Below are positions 1 to 7,838 of a DNA stretch of 64,000 bases, one piece after another. The stretch's first letter is position 1. The number at the start of each line of letters is the position of its first letter. The DNA is taken from the NCBI GenBank assembly GCA_001898965.1, contig MKVW01000004.1, positions 672,180 to 736,179 on the forward strand. Direction: 5' to 3'. The notes under the pieces are model-generated. The model searched no databases. It worked only from the letters and a program-made list of their open reading frames with translations, and was not told the DNA's origin. The DNA comes from Rhizobiales bacterium 62-17. GTDB lineage: Bacteria > Pseudomonadota > Alphaproteobacteria > Rhizobiales > Beijerinckiaceae. A program made the translations under genes and the position numbers.

Positions 1-763
1 CCAAACTGTTCTTATTCGTGATCGCGGCACTGCCGGCTGAGCTTGAGTCGTAGAATTGCAGAAGGGACAGATTGAGGATTTGGGCGTGGTCGGCAGAGCT
101 GGAACCCTGGAAGTTAAAGATGTCGTTGCTGTGCGTAATGTTGGCTGTGCCAGCCGTGCTGCTGCCGTTGAAGACCAGGTAGCCATTGTTATTGATGGTG
201 GCGCTACCGGCCGTGCTCGTGTCATCGAATTCCAGGTTGCTGCCGTTGTTGATCGTCGCGGCACCAGCACTGCTGGAATTTACAAAATACAGATCCCTAT
301 TGTTATTTAAGGTGACGCTGCCACCGTTGACGACGATGCCAGCACCCGTGAATTTCAAATAGGCGCTGGTCGCATTGGTGATGGTGTAGTTCGAAGCACC
401 GGCGTTAAATGTCCATCCGCCGATATTAATGCCGCCATCCGGGGGGGCGCCCCCGATCGTGATGCTTGTCCGGGCTGAGGCACCAAAGAAGGCGGTGCCG
501 GTCGGCATCGCACCGGTGCTCCAGTTGACGCCACCGGTATAGACACCCGAAAAACTTCCGGTCCAGGTGGCGTCCTGCGCCTGCACTGGCCTGGCGACCG
601 GCAGCACCCCGGCCATGACCAAAGCGGTTGACGCCAGCAGCGCGAGCCGCAACCCGCGCGCTGCCTGAAATCGATCCCGTACGGTCCCCAACGCGTCCCC
701 CATTCCATCACGCAGCCGCCATCGGCCAGCCAGCCGAAAGAGCTGTGTCAGCGTCGGAGTCAT
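1..763 (-). CDS. Autotransporter-like surface protein, N-terminal part (runs off the left edge)
   Basis: The leftward frame is open from an ATG at 763 (alternative ATG at 703) to the window edge, so only about the first 254 residues are visible. Residues 1-35 are a basic N-terminal extension. They are followed by a hydrophobic signal segment (LALLASTALVMAGVLPVA) and a likely cleavage site after VQAQ near residue 63. The mature part opens with a TWTGSFSG.YTGGVNWST stretch typical of passenger domains. It then has about five 19-20-residue repeats of the form LxFxxSSTAGxAxINNxx, low in charge and rich in Ser, Asn, Gly and Ala, as in right-handed beta-helices of adhesins. The beta-barrel translocator that would prove a type V autotransporter lies outside the window. 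Neither ATG has a strong SD. Secretion is well supported; the exact class is inferred. Confidence 0.7.
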   Translation of the reverse strand, partial: MTPTLTQLFRLAGRWRLRDGMGDALGTVRDRFQAARGLRLALLASTALVMAGVLPVARPVQAQDATWTGSFSGVYTGGVNWSTGAMPTGTAFFGASARTSITIGGAPPDGGINIGGWTFNAGASNYTITNATSAYLKFTGAGIVVNGGSVTLNNNRDLYFVNSSSAGAATINNGSNLEFDDTSTAGSATINNNGYLVFNGSSTAGTANITHSNDIFNFQGSSSADHAQILNLSLLQFYDSSSAGSAAITNKNSL

Positions 764-799
764 CTCATCGTGGAGGGGGAACGTCTTGATAAGCGGGCG

Positions 800-824
800 A
801 TATCATTCTGAAAATTTCTGATAT
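800..824. promoter_or_regulatory. Inverted repeat in the divergent promoter region (candidate operator)
   Basis: ATATCA (800-805) and TGATAT (819-824) form a perfect inverted repeat with a 13-nt AT-rich spacer. It lies between the leftward surface-protein gene and the rightward CadC-like regulator, which start 110 nt apart. It could be the operator through which the regulator controls both genes. No binding data are available. Confidence 0.3.
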
Positions 825-872
825 TTTGGGTTCGGAGCCGCCAACGAGGTCATTTCGATAAACATCCGTTGT

Positions 873-2621
873 ATGAGGCGGTTGGAGAGTGGCTTGGGGC
901 ATAGGGTGTACCGTTTCATCGGTTTTGAGCTGGACTCGCAGCGCGCCGAGCTGCGGGGCCCTGACGGCATTATGGTCAAGCTCCGGCCGAAGACCTTTGA
1001 AATGCTGCGCCTGTTCGCGGCCAATCCTGGCCGCGTCCTCAGCAAGCAGGAGCTGATGGAAGCCGTCTGGCCGAACGTTCACGTCGGCGAGGACAGCCTC
1101 TTCCAATGCATCCGCGAGCTGCGCACCGTGCTCGGCGACGAGCGCCGGCAGATTATCAAGCTCGCCGCCGGCGGCGGCTATCGGCTGACGGTGGAGGTCG
1201 AGCCACCGCCCCAACCGGCGGCCCAACCGCTAGCCGAACCTGCCGGTTTCCTGGCGCCTGCTGAGGCGCCTCTCTCCGGGGCCGCCGATGCCAAGCCGGT
1301 GCCGGCACCACGACCCCTCTTCGATTTTCGGGGATGGGCGATCACCGCGGCCGGCCTCTGCGCGGTCATCGGATTGGCCGTCGCCGCACCGGTCTTGCGG
1401 CCGGACCTGATCTTCAAGCGCCCGCCGCCGGTCGTCGCCATCATGCCGATTGCCGCCGCGAGCCCTGATACCCGCGACATGGCAATGGCGGCGGAGGTGA
1501 CCGTCCGGCTCGCCGACGGCTTCGCCAAGATCGATAATATCAGGATCGTCGTGCCCCAATCCTCAGGGGTACGGCCGGAAAGCGCGGCCCTGCCTGCGGC
1601 GCCAGCCGATTTCGAAATACGCGGTGAATTGCAGCACAGCGACCGGGCCTGGATTCTACGCGCGCGCATCATCAAGACGGCGACCGAGGAGGTGCAATCG
1701 GTCGCGACCGTTTCGGTCGACCTGGATGAAATGGATGCGCAATTGCAGCAGTCCCGGCTTGCCGCCGGCGTCGGCCACCCCCTGGCGCGCAGCCTGAATG
1801 ATTTTCTGGAGGCAAGCGCGGCCTCCACGAAAGGAAACGCGTCGGCCGGAAAGGTCGTCATCGAACAAGCCATCGCTTCGATCAATCAAACGACCGAAGA
1901 ACGCTTCGGCATGGCGCAGGCAATGCTAAAAAAGGCGCTCGCCGACGAACCCGACAACGTCGATATCGCCGTCGCACTCTCTTCGCTGCAACTGCGTGGC
2001 ATCCAGTTGCGCTGGTTCAAACCGGAAGAAGCGCTCGCGATCGAAGCCCAGACCAGCGCGACGCTTGAGCGCGCGTTGCGCGCGCGGCCCCATTCCATCG
2101 CTGCGCTGGAAACCTATTGCCGTCTTCTCAGCGCAACGAACCGTTTCGTCGAAAGCCTCGTCACCTGCGCCAAAATCTTGAGCTTCGATCCCTGGAATGG
2201 TGGCGCGCTCTATCTGACCGGCCTCGGGCAGATTTATCTCGGCCGCTTCGAAGATGCGCTTGCCACGTTCCAGCAGGCCGATCGTTTCGACACGCCGCGC
2301 GTATCCCGTTGGACATGGCTTCTCGGCGCGGGATGGGCGAACCTTCTGATGGGGCGCGGCGCAGACGCGGCTCCATGGCTCGAACGGTCCATCTCCATCA
2401 CGGCAGGGTCTGGCCGCACGCATATGATGCTGGCGGCCGCCTACCAAGAAATAGGCAAGACCGATGAAGCCAGAACGGCCATGCAGGAAGGATTGAAAAT
2501 GCGGCCTGGTACCACAAGGCTCAATATTGCGCCGCCGAACAAGAACAGCAGTCCCGTCTATCTCTCGGCAACCGATCGCGTCATTCAATTCATGGTCGAT
2601 GCAGGATTGCCGGAGCGATGA
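873..2621 (+). CDS. CadC-like membrane-anchored winged-helix regulator with TPR domain
   Basis: 582 residues. Residues about 12-105 form an OmpR/PhoB-type winged helix (FIGFELD, LRPKTFEMLRLFAANPGRVLSKQELMEAVW in pieces, GGGYRL at the end of the wing) with no receiver domain in front. A proline-rich linker leads to one membrane segment at about 153-174. The remainder, probably periplasmic, carries degenerate repeats and TPR-like helices at about 340-560. This order (cytoplasmic DNA-binding domain, single membrane helix, sensory C-terminus) is that of CadC/ToxR-type one-component regulators. The N-terminus may instead be GTG at 906, directly before VYRFIGFELD. It is divergent from the surface-protein gene and a plausible regulator of it. 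The signal is unknown. Confidence 0.85.
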   Translation: MRRLESGLGHRVYRFIGFELDSQRAELRGPDGIMVKLRPKTFEMLRLFAANPGRVLSKQELMEAVWPNVHVGEDSLFQCIRELRTVLGDERRQIIKLAAGGGYRLTVEVEPPPQPAAQPLAEPAGFLAPAEAPLSGAADAKPVPAPRPLFDFRGWAITAAGLCAVIGLAVAAPVLRPDLIFKRPPPVVAIMPIAAASPDTRDMAMAAEVTVRLADGFAKIDNIRIVVPQSSGVRPESAALPAAPADFEIRGELQHSDRAWILRARIIKTATEEVQSVATVSVDLDEMDAQLQQSRLAAGVGHPLARSLNDFLEASAASTKGNASAGKVVIEQAIASINQTTEERFGMAQAMLKKALADEPDNVDIAVALSSLQLRGIQLRWFKPEEALAIEAQTSATLERALRARPHSIAALETYCRLLSATNRFVESLVTCAKILSFDPWNGGALYLTGLGQIYLGRFEDALATFQQADRFDTPRVSRWTWLLGAGWANLLMGRGADAAPWLERSISITAGSGRTHMMLAAAYQEIGKTDEARTAMQEGLKMRPGTTRLNIAPPNKNSSPVYLSATDRVIQFMVDAGLPER

Positions 2622-2638
2622 ACTGAACCACGCTCCTG

Positions 2639-2668
2639 TTCATATCATATGCCATTGATATGAATTTT
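2639..2668 (+). terminator. AT-rich hairpin after the CadC-like regulator
   Basis: TTCATATC (2639-2646) and GATATGAA (2657-2664) form a perfect 8-bp inverted repeat with a 10-nt spacer, followed by TTTT. It begins 18 nt past the regulator stop codon. The stem is weak, so this may be a terminator or a binding site. The rest of 2622-2908 shows no supported gene. Confidence 0.35.
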
Positions 2669-2908
2669 CGCGCCGACCTCTCCCTGCGTCTATAGAATTG
2701 AAGAAATCATCCTGCAGATGTATCAGGCCGGATGGCCCAACTGTATCAAATACGGCCCCGAAACCGTTAAATGATATCGTTCGCCAGAATTCTCTCGACA
2801 AGCGCGAGATTGAGCCTACCCTCAATCCATCGTCGGACGGACATCATCAGGCCCTGACGACTGTCAGCACTTGCGCTTTCGCCTGTCACCAAACAGCGGA
2901 GCGGCACG

Positions 2909-3175
2909 ATGCTTCCTTTTATTCCCGTATACGCGCTCTATTTCACCAATGAACTCGGCTTCGAACTGAAGAACGAGATCATCATCGACGCCTCAAATGA
3001 TGTTGAAGCGAGCGAAAAGGCTGAAGCGATCCTAGCACTCAACGCGAGAACGGCCGCCGTTCTTTGCGCCGACCAGCGCATCATCCGACAATTTACCGTG
3101 CAGCCGGAACCGCGATCGGACAGATCCGTGAGACGGCACGCACGCGAGCTGGCCGTGGGCATACGCGATCAATGA
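2909..3175 (+). CDS. Small hypothetical protein
   Basis: 88 residues starting MLPFIPVYALYFTNELG, with an upstream GGAG at a loose distance. The middle is acidic and amphipathic (NDVEASEKAEAIL). The last 20 residues are Arg-rich. There is no membrane segment, signal peptide or recognised domain. It is oriented with the small genes that follow. Codon use is ordinary for the window but less GC-rich than the large genes around it. Competing frames on the other strand have no better start signals, so the call is plausible rather than firm. Confidence 0.4.
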   Translation: MLPFIPVYALYFTNELGFELKNEIIIDASNDVEASEKAEAILALNARTAAVLCADQRIIRQFTVQPEPRSDRSVRRHARELAVGIRDQ

Positions 3176-3286
3176 GGTAGAACAAGATCCGGCGTAGGGG
3201 TCTGAGGCTGGCACGGCTCACGGAACAGTTGACCAGCACAGACGTTTTGCCCAGGGGTGCCCCAACAAGGAAGCATCTCAGGCGCG

Positions 3287-3445
3287 ATGGCCGATCAAGC
3301 CCATAGGCTCGAATGCGCGATCCATGCTCTGGCACCGCAGTGTAAACACTGCGGCACCCGTATCGTTGGGCACGGTCTCGAAAAAGACGGCACATTCTAC
3401 TGTTGCGACCATTGCGCCGGTCAAGACGGCATCTCGGGACTTTGA
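3287..3445 (+). CDS. Metallothionein-like zinc-binding peptide
   Basis: 52 residues from the ATG at 3287 (a GTG at 3257 would add ten). A CKHCG pair is followed, after a GHGLEKDG turn, by FYCCDHCAG, giving a compact C-x2-C...H...C-C-x2-C cluster. The G-x-x-YCC-x-x-CA pattern is that of the treble-clef zinc finger of SmtA-type bacterial metallothioneins, though this protein is shorter and has fewer cysteines. It probably binds one or two zinc ions. Its neighbours (flavodoxin-like reductase, PRC-barrel protein) suggest a small stress-response set. It is below the size many gene finders report. Confidence 0.6.
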   Translation: MADQAHRLECAIHALAPQCKHCGTRIVGHGLEKDGTFYCCDHCAGQDGISGL

Positions 3446-3486
3446 GATCGCGTCTAGTCCCAGTTAGCGAGCAAAGGATTGCCCTT

Positions 3487-4107
3487 ATGTCTCTTACCGT
3501 CATCGCTTTGAACTGCACATTGAAGCGCGGAGACGAAGACTCTTCAACAGACAAGCTGCTCCAGGAAGCCCTCATTGAATTCCAGAAATTGGGGATTGAA
3601 GGCGACCTTGTGCGCATCGCCAACCTCGACATCAAACCAGGCGTGACCTCGGACGAGGGCGATGGCGATGAATGGCCGCAACTGCTCGAGCGCATCCTTG
3701 CCTCCGATATCCTCTTGCTCGGAACGCCCGTCTGGCTGGGCCAGCCGTCCAGCGTCGCGAAACGGGTGGTCGAACGAATGGATGCATTTTTCGGCGAGAT
3801 GGATCGCAACAATCGCATGCCATCCTATGGCAAAGTCGCGGCAATAGCGGTTGTTGGCAACGAGGACGGCGCGCACCATTGCCATGCGGAATTATTCCAG
3901 GCGCTCAATGATGTCGGGTTTACCCTCGCGCCCGGAGCGGGGACATATTGGGTCGGAGAGGCGATGGGCTCGATCGACTACAAGGATTTGACCGTGCCCG
4001 TCAAAAAGACACGGGAGACGACAGCGATCCTTGCCGCGAACGCAGCGCACCTCGCCACTCTCTTGAAAGCTTCCACTTATCCAGGAGTTCGCAGCAAACC
4101 GAGCTAA
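3487..4107 (+). CDS. Flavodoxin-fold NAD(P)H-dependent reductase
   Basis: 206 residues from the ATG at 3487, preceded by AAAGGA. The fold markers run in order: beta-1 and phosphate loop region (VIALNCTLKRGDEDSST), a central LLLGTPVWLGQPSSVAKRVVER segment in pieces matching the FMN-binding loop of WrbA/FMN-reductase-like proteins, then KVAAIAVVGNEDGAHH. It should bind FMN and reduce quinones or similar acceptors in the cytoplasm. The start MSLTVIALN fits the usual N-terminus of the family; the in-frame region upstream is not protein-like. The exact substrate is unknown. Confidence 0.75.
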   Translation: MSLTVIALNCTLKRGDEDSSTDKLLQEALIEFQKLGIEGDLVRIANLDIKPGVTSDEGDGDEWPQLLERILASDILLLGTPVWLGQPSSVAKRVVERMDAFFGEMDRNNRMPSYGKVAAIAVVGNEDGAHHCHAELFQALNDVGFTLAPGAGTYWVGEAMGSIDYKDLTVPVKKTRETTAILAANAAHLATLLKASTYPGVRSKPS

Positions 4108-4114
4108 ATCGACC

Positions 4115-4420
4115 TTAGTCAAAATCACTGTTATGCGCCACGGCACGACGCCCCTTGTGTGGCGCCATCGGCCTCGAACGATCCATGCGCTGGCGGCGAT
4201 GATGCCGATGGCGACGATATTGAACGGCGCCATCTTCTCCACGGCAGATACGCGATAACTGGCGCGCGAGCGATCCGGTCAGATATTCGCGAACACGGGC
4301 ACGACTGTGCCCCGCGGCAACGAGGCCTCGAAAAATATCCTCCAGAGTGTGGTGCTGGCCATCACGAGCCATGACAAAAGCCAATTCCACAAGGGTAAGC
4401 TGAGCACTATCCGACAGCAT
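4115..4420 (-). CDS. Small hypothetical protein, possibly frame-disrupted
   Basis: 101 residues starting MLSDSAQLTLVELAFVMARD. The ATG at 4420 has a very good SD (AGGGAG, 8 nt upstream), which is the main support. Residues 1-60 look like a normal helical domain (LEDIFRGLVAAG, ARVREYLTG). Residues 65-101 turn into an Arg/His-rich tail that looks like out-of-frame reading. A second leftward frame beginning MAPFNIVAIGIIAASAWIV takes over at about 4233 and encodes a membrane-like helix. Either these are two overlapping small genes or one gene with a frameshift near 4240. Confidence 0.4.
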   Translation of the reverse strand: MLSDSAQLTLVELAFVMARDGQHHTLEDIFRGLVAAGHSRARVREYLTGSLARQLSRICRGEDGAVQYRRHRHHRRQRMDRSRPMAPHKGRRAVAHNSDFD

Positions 4421-4572
4421 GAGATCGCTCCCTGAGCGACGTGAACAGTCAAAACAATTCTTCACGTTACGCAAAGTTCCAAAAGGAAAAATTCAGCTCA
4501 TACGGCCTTGGCGACGGAACGAGATATCCAGCAGGAATGTTGATCGGGCATACGAACGCAAAGGAGATCGTC

Positions 4573-4926
4573 ATGCCGACCGCATCTGGCCACACCCGCG
4601 CCATTTCCGCTTCCCGCGTCATTGGAAGCAATGTCTATGATACATCCGGCACGTCTATCGGAGACGTTCACGACATCGTGCTCGACAAGCAGTCCGACAA
4701 GATCATGTTCGCGGTGCTCAGCTTCGGCGGCTTTCTCGGCATCGGCGAAAAGTACCATGCAATGCCCTGGGCATCCCTCAACTACGTTCCCGATCAAGGG
4801 GGCTATGTCGTCGGCTTGAACAAGGAGCAATTGGAAAAGGCGCCCGTTTACGACTTGAACGATCTCGTCAAGAACGATGGCTCCGGACAGTCGCCCGCCT
4901 TGGACTATTACACGCAGTTTCGTTGA
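4573..4926 (+). CDS. PRC-barrel domain protein
   Basis: 117 residues from the ATG at 4573, preceded by an excellent SD (AAAGGAGA). The PRC-barrel covers about residues 12-85: ASRVIGSNVYDTSG, then IGDVHDIVLDK, then AVLSFGGFLGIGEKYHAMPW. This is the short, free-standing form common in Hyphomicrobiales stress islands; the same fold occurs in the photosynthetic reaction-centre H subunit and in RimM. The protein is likely soluble. Its partner and role are unknown. It is followed at once by a strong terminator, so it is probably monocistronic. Confidence 0.8.
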   Translation: MPTASGHTRAISASRVIGSNVYDTSGTSIGDVHDIVLDKQSDKIMFAVLSFGGFLGIGEKYHAMPWASLNYVPDQGGYVVGLNKEQLEKAPVYDLNDLVKNDGSGQSPALDYYTQFR

Positions 4927-4934
4927 GAGCGCAC

Positions 4935-4964
4935 GCGGCTCCAGCAAAGCTGGAGCCGCCTTTT
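4935..4964 (+). terminator. Rho-independent terminator after the PRC-barrel gene
   Basis: GCGGCTCCAGC (4935-4945), loop AAA, GCTGGAGCCGC (4949-4959), then CTTTTC. The stem is a perfect 11 bp. It separates the rightward PRC-barrel gene from the leftward membrane-protein gene. Confidence 0.8.
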
Positions 4965-4967
4965 CAG

Positions 4968-5441
4968 CTAGCGTTCCTTGCTGCCTTCCTCGGCGACGTC
5001 CTGCTCGACAGATGCGCTCAAGCGTTGGAAGACGCCAAGGCCGACAATCATGGCCACGCCCACCAGCAAGAGAAGCGTCGGATACAGCATCAGGCGTGCA
5101 TCCTCTCTTCCGGTCTCGAACACCAAAACCAATGCTTCCAGGAATACAGCGATCGTGATGGTCGAAATAAACTTGGTGAGGCTTCTCCTCGTCTCGCCCG
5201 CCTTGCGCATTTCACGCGCGCGAATGGCCTCTTCCTCGATCAGATATTTGCCAACGTCGAAAACCGCGATCGCGATGATCGTATAGCCGACGGCTTGCAG
5301 GAGTTCTGCGCCCACCTGAGCCGTTTGCTTCAGGAACACGTCGCCGACCCGATAAACCGAGAAAAGAATAAGGCCCGTGGCGAGCGCCATGAGAAATATG
5401 CCGGCAACGCCAAAAGCGATACGTGTCAGCTTTTCAAACAT
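4968..5441 (-). CDS. Four-helix membrane protein of unknown function
   Basis: 157 residues from the ATG at 5441, preceded by GGAGAG. Four hydrophobic segments are visible at about 8-28, 44-62, 90-110 and 118-138. A charged stretch between helices 2 and 3 (EEEAIRAREMRKAGETRR) and a charged C-terminus (SVEQDVAEEGSKER) are probably cytoplasmic. I do not recognise a characterised family. It converges on the PRC-barrel gene and is divergent from the small membrane protein at 5632. The open frame extends further upstream, but no upstream start has an SD. Confidence 0.65.
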   Translation of the reverse strand: MFEKLTRIAFGVAGIFLMALATGLILFSVYRVGDVFLKQTAQVGAELLQAVGYTIIAIAVFDVGKYLIEEEAIRAREMRKAGETRRSLTKFISTITIAVFLEALVLVFETGREDARLMLYPTLLLLVGVAMIVGLGVFQRLSASVEQDVAEEGSKER

Positions 5442-5631
5442 GCCGCTCTCCGTGTCTCCCGGCGAGACGAGAACCACGATATTGGGCTCGTCAAAGCCAA
5501 CGCCACCGCTGTTAACGCGCATGAGGCCCAAACAGTGCCAGAGACCTCTTTGGCGCTCTGGCGAAAACCAATGGAACTTTCGGCCGCTCCGCCGCATTGC
5601 CTCTATGCTATAATTTGCCAAAGAGGCTGAT

Positions 5632-5817
5632 ATGATTGAATTTCTCATCGCCGCCTTGATCATTATTCTTGTCGCCTATGTGGTGATCTTGCTCATCGGC
5701 CTGATCCCCGGATTGCCAGGACAAGTGCATCAGATCGCGCGCATCATCGTCGGTGTCATAGCGCTGCTCGCCATTCTGCAAAGAGCTTTGCCGTTGATCG
5801 GCGGAGCGGGCTTATAA
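5632..5817 (+). CDS. Small integral membrane protein
   Basis: 61 residues with two hydrophobic helices, about 4-27 (LIAALIIILVAYVVILLIGL) and 38-58 (ARIIVGVIALLAIL), separated by PGLPGQVHQ. Such two-helix proteins of about 60 residues are common next to PRC-barrel and stress genes in this lineage. The ATG is preceded by AAGAGG. It contains no catalytic motif and its function is unknown. Confidence 0.7.
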   Translation: MIEFLIAALIIILVAYVVILLIGLIPGLPGQVHQIARIIVGVIALLAILQRALPLIGGAGL

Positions 5818-5837
5818 AGCCCTTGCTCCTGGCTTGT

Positions 5838-5864
5838 GGGTTTGACGATCCGATCGTCAGACCC
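5838..5864 (+). terminator. Hairpin after the small membrane protein
   Basis: GGGTTTGACGATC (5838-5850) pairs with GATCGTCAGACCC (5852-5864) with one G-T wobble, opening into a 4-7 nt loop. There is no clear T-run, so it may be a terminator or a stabilising 3' hairpin. Confidence 0.4.
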
Positions 5865-5935
5865 TATTGCCTCGACAAGCCAGCCGGCGGCTGGCGGCAA
5901 AGCCGAACATCATCCGCCCGCAAGGATGCTTCGAC

Positions 5936-6232
5936 ATGACACGGACAGGCAGAATAGGCATCGCGCTCGCCGGGCTGATCATGGCAACTTTGCAGGGCAC
6001 CCCAGTGAGTGCAGCGACGCACGGCCAACCCGGCCTCTGTCGGCCGGAGGCGGCTCGGGCGCTCGTCGGCAAGCATCGTGTGAGCGACAGGAGAGCGGTG
6101 CGGCTGACCGGCGCGTCCCTTGTGCGCCAGATCAGGCCAGGCGCACCCGTGACGATGGACTTCCGGCAAGAGCGTGTGACGATCGAAACCAGCCCCCGCA
6201 CGGGACGGATCGTCCGAGCCTCCTGCGGCTGA
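5936..6232 (+). CDS. Peptidase inhibitor I78 family protein (periplasmic)
   Basis: 98 residues from the ATG at 5936, preceded by GCAAGGA. A signal peptide (MTRTGRIGIALAGLIMATLQ, cleavage probably after VSAA) directs it to the periplasm. The mature domain has the I78 pattern: LCRPEAARALVGK at its start, PGAPVTMDFRQERVTIE in the middle and GRIVRASCG at the end, with two Cys that could form the conserved disulfide. Family members inhibit elastase-like serine proteases. The physiological target is unknown. Confidence 0.75.
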   Translation: MTRTGRIGIALAGLIMATLQGTPVSAATHGQPGLCRPEAARALVGKHRVSDRRAVRLTGASLVRQIRPGAPVTMDFRQERVTIETSPRTGRIVRASCG

Positions 6233-6284
6233 GCAATGCGAAGCCTCTCCATGGGGAGGCAGACTTCCAGCTTTGAGGAAACTT

Positions 6285-6359
6285 TGGCGCTCCCTAGGGG
6301 AATCGAACCCCTGTTTCAGCCTTGAGAGGGCCGCGTCCTAACCGCTAGACGAAGGGAGC
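6285..6359 (-). tRNA. tRNA-Glu (anticodon CUC)
   Basis: Read leftward, the acceptor stem GCTCCCT (6359-6353) pairs with AGGGAGC (6295-6289). Then come discriminator G (6288) and an encoded CCA (6287-6285). The anticodon stem-loop is CGGCC-CTCTCAA-GGCTG, giving anticodon CTC. The T-arm CAGGGGTTCGATTCCCCTA has the standard GTTCGAT loop. Length is 75 nt with CCA. The gene decodes GAG. Confidence 0.95.
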
Positions 6360-6441
6360 GGGGTGCGGCGATGCCGCGACCGAGACGGGCTCTATAAAGC
6401 ATATTCGGCGGCGGGCAAACAGTTTTGGCAAAGAAACGTGG

Positions 6442-7737
6442 TCAGCCCGCCCGACCGGCCCCCTGAAGGGCGCGGATGCGATCGGCGACGCTGGGGGCCG
6501 CCTCGTCCCCCTCTTGCAGCGGCATGTCCGCCCTGCCCTTCTTGGCTTCGGCCTGCATCTGCGCTTCGAGCGTGCCGGCGATCCGCGTCACCTCGGCGCC
6601 GATATCGACGATCGCCTGGCGCAACAAGGCATCGCCTTCGGTCGCCGCCGTCACGCTAGCAGGAAGAGTGGCGGAAACATGGGCGGCTTTGCCCGCATCC
6701 GCGTGGCGCAGAGCCGTCAGCTCCAACCGCATGGCCTGATTGTCTTTGCGCAGGATATCGATGGCGCCCTGCAAGGCATCGCGTTCGGCGCGCATCGCGG
6801 CCAAACGTTCGGACGCGAGACGTTCGGCTTCCTTGGCGCTGCGGCCGTGGGCATCAACCGTCTGCCGCAGCGCGCTTTCCCGCGCGCTCAGGGCTGCCAT
6901 GGCCTCTTCCTGTTCGGTGACCTGGGCCGTCAGCCGCGAACGCGCCCGCTGGTTGGCACGTTCCTGATTTTCCATCGCCTCCAGGCGCGCCTGCGCTTCA
7001 TCCAGGGATGATTGCAGGATGTTGCGTTTGGTATGCGCAGCCGAGGCATCGAACCGGGCGGCTTCGCGCTCGCGCGTCAACAGATCGGCAGCGGCGATCT
7101 TGTCGGTCAGTTGCAACTGGTTCGCCGACAGGCGGCGCTGCACGTCCTCCAATTCCATCTCAAGGTTGGAGATCTGCGTATCGAGGGCACCAAGGCTGGT
7201 GCGCTGCTCATTGGCGATCTGTTCGAGCGTCGCATGGCGGCCTTCCAGATCGGCAAGCGCCGCGCCACGGCGATCGGCAAGCCCGGTCACGTCGAACACT
7301 TCGGTGCGCAAGGCACCCAGCTCGCCTTCCGCCTCGCGCAGAAGCCGTTCGGTCGTCGCCAGCTCGGTGCGCAAGGTTTCGATGTCCTTGCGCGAGGCGG
7401 CGAGTTTGCCGTCGAGATCGACGAGCGCCGTCGCTTGCCGGCCCATTTCCACCTGCTGCACGGCGGAGGTTTCGGCCAGATGCTCGTTCTTTTGCTCGAT
7501 GCGGCGGGTGGCCGTGGCGAATTCGGCGCGCAGTTGATCGCGTTCGGCAACGATCTCGGTCATCGACAAGGGCATCTGCATTTCGAGGCGCCGCGTCGAC
7601 AGCCGCACGGCCCGCCGCCAGAAGGCCGGCAGGAACAAGAGCGTCAGAAGCCCCGCGAACAGGAAGCCCAGCGCGAATATCATGATCTGTTCGATCAAGG
7701 GGTCACATGCCCATCGTTTAGGCCCGGACAATGCCAC
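6442..7737 (-). CDS. Membrane-anchored long coiled-coil protein
   Basis: 431 residues from the GTG at 7737. One N-terminal membrane helix (IFALGFLFAGLLTLLFLPAF) is followed by WRRAVRLSTRRLEMQMPLSM and then by about 300 residues of nearly continuous heptads rich in Glu, Ala, Leu, Arg and Gln. No enzymatic motif is present. Conserved proteins of this layout occur in Hyphomicrobiales without a known role; an envelope or cell-shape scaffold is a guess. The true start may be TTG at 7698 or ATG at 7683, just before the helix, because neither they nor the GTG have a good SD. Confidence 0.7.
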   Translation of the reverse strand: MALSGPKRWACDPLIEQIMIFALGFLFAGLLTLLFLPAFWRRAVRLSTRRLEMQMPLSMTEIVAERDQLRAEFATATRRIEQKNEHLAETSAVQQVEMGRQATALVDLDGKLAASRKDIETLRTELATTERLLREAEGELGALRTEVFDVTGLADRRGAALADLEGRHATLEQIANEQRTSLGALDTQISNLEMELEDVQRRLSANQLQLTDKIAAADLLTREREAARFDASAAHTKRNILQSSLDEAQARLEAMENQERANQRARSRLTAQVTEQEEAMAALSARESALRQTVDAHGRSAKEAERLASERLAAMRAERDALQGAIDILRKDNQAMRLELTALRHADAGKAAHVSATLPASVTAATEGDALLRQAIVDIGAEVTRIAGTLEAQMQAEAKKGRADMPLQEGDEAAPSVADRIRALQGAGRAG

Positions 7738-7838
7738 GTATGACCGGACAAATCAAAGATTTACCGGTAAGCACCTACCCCCGGGCCGCCCCTCAAATGG
7801 GAGGGTCGCGCCGCCATTTCAAGCCGTTTTCCCTGTTC

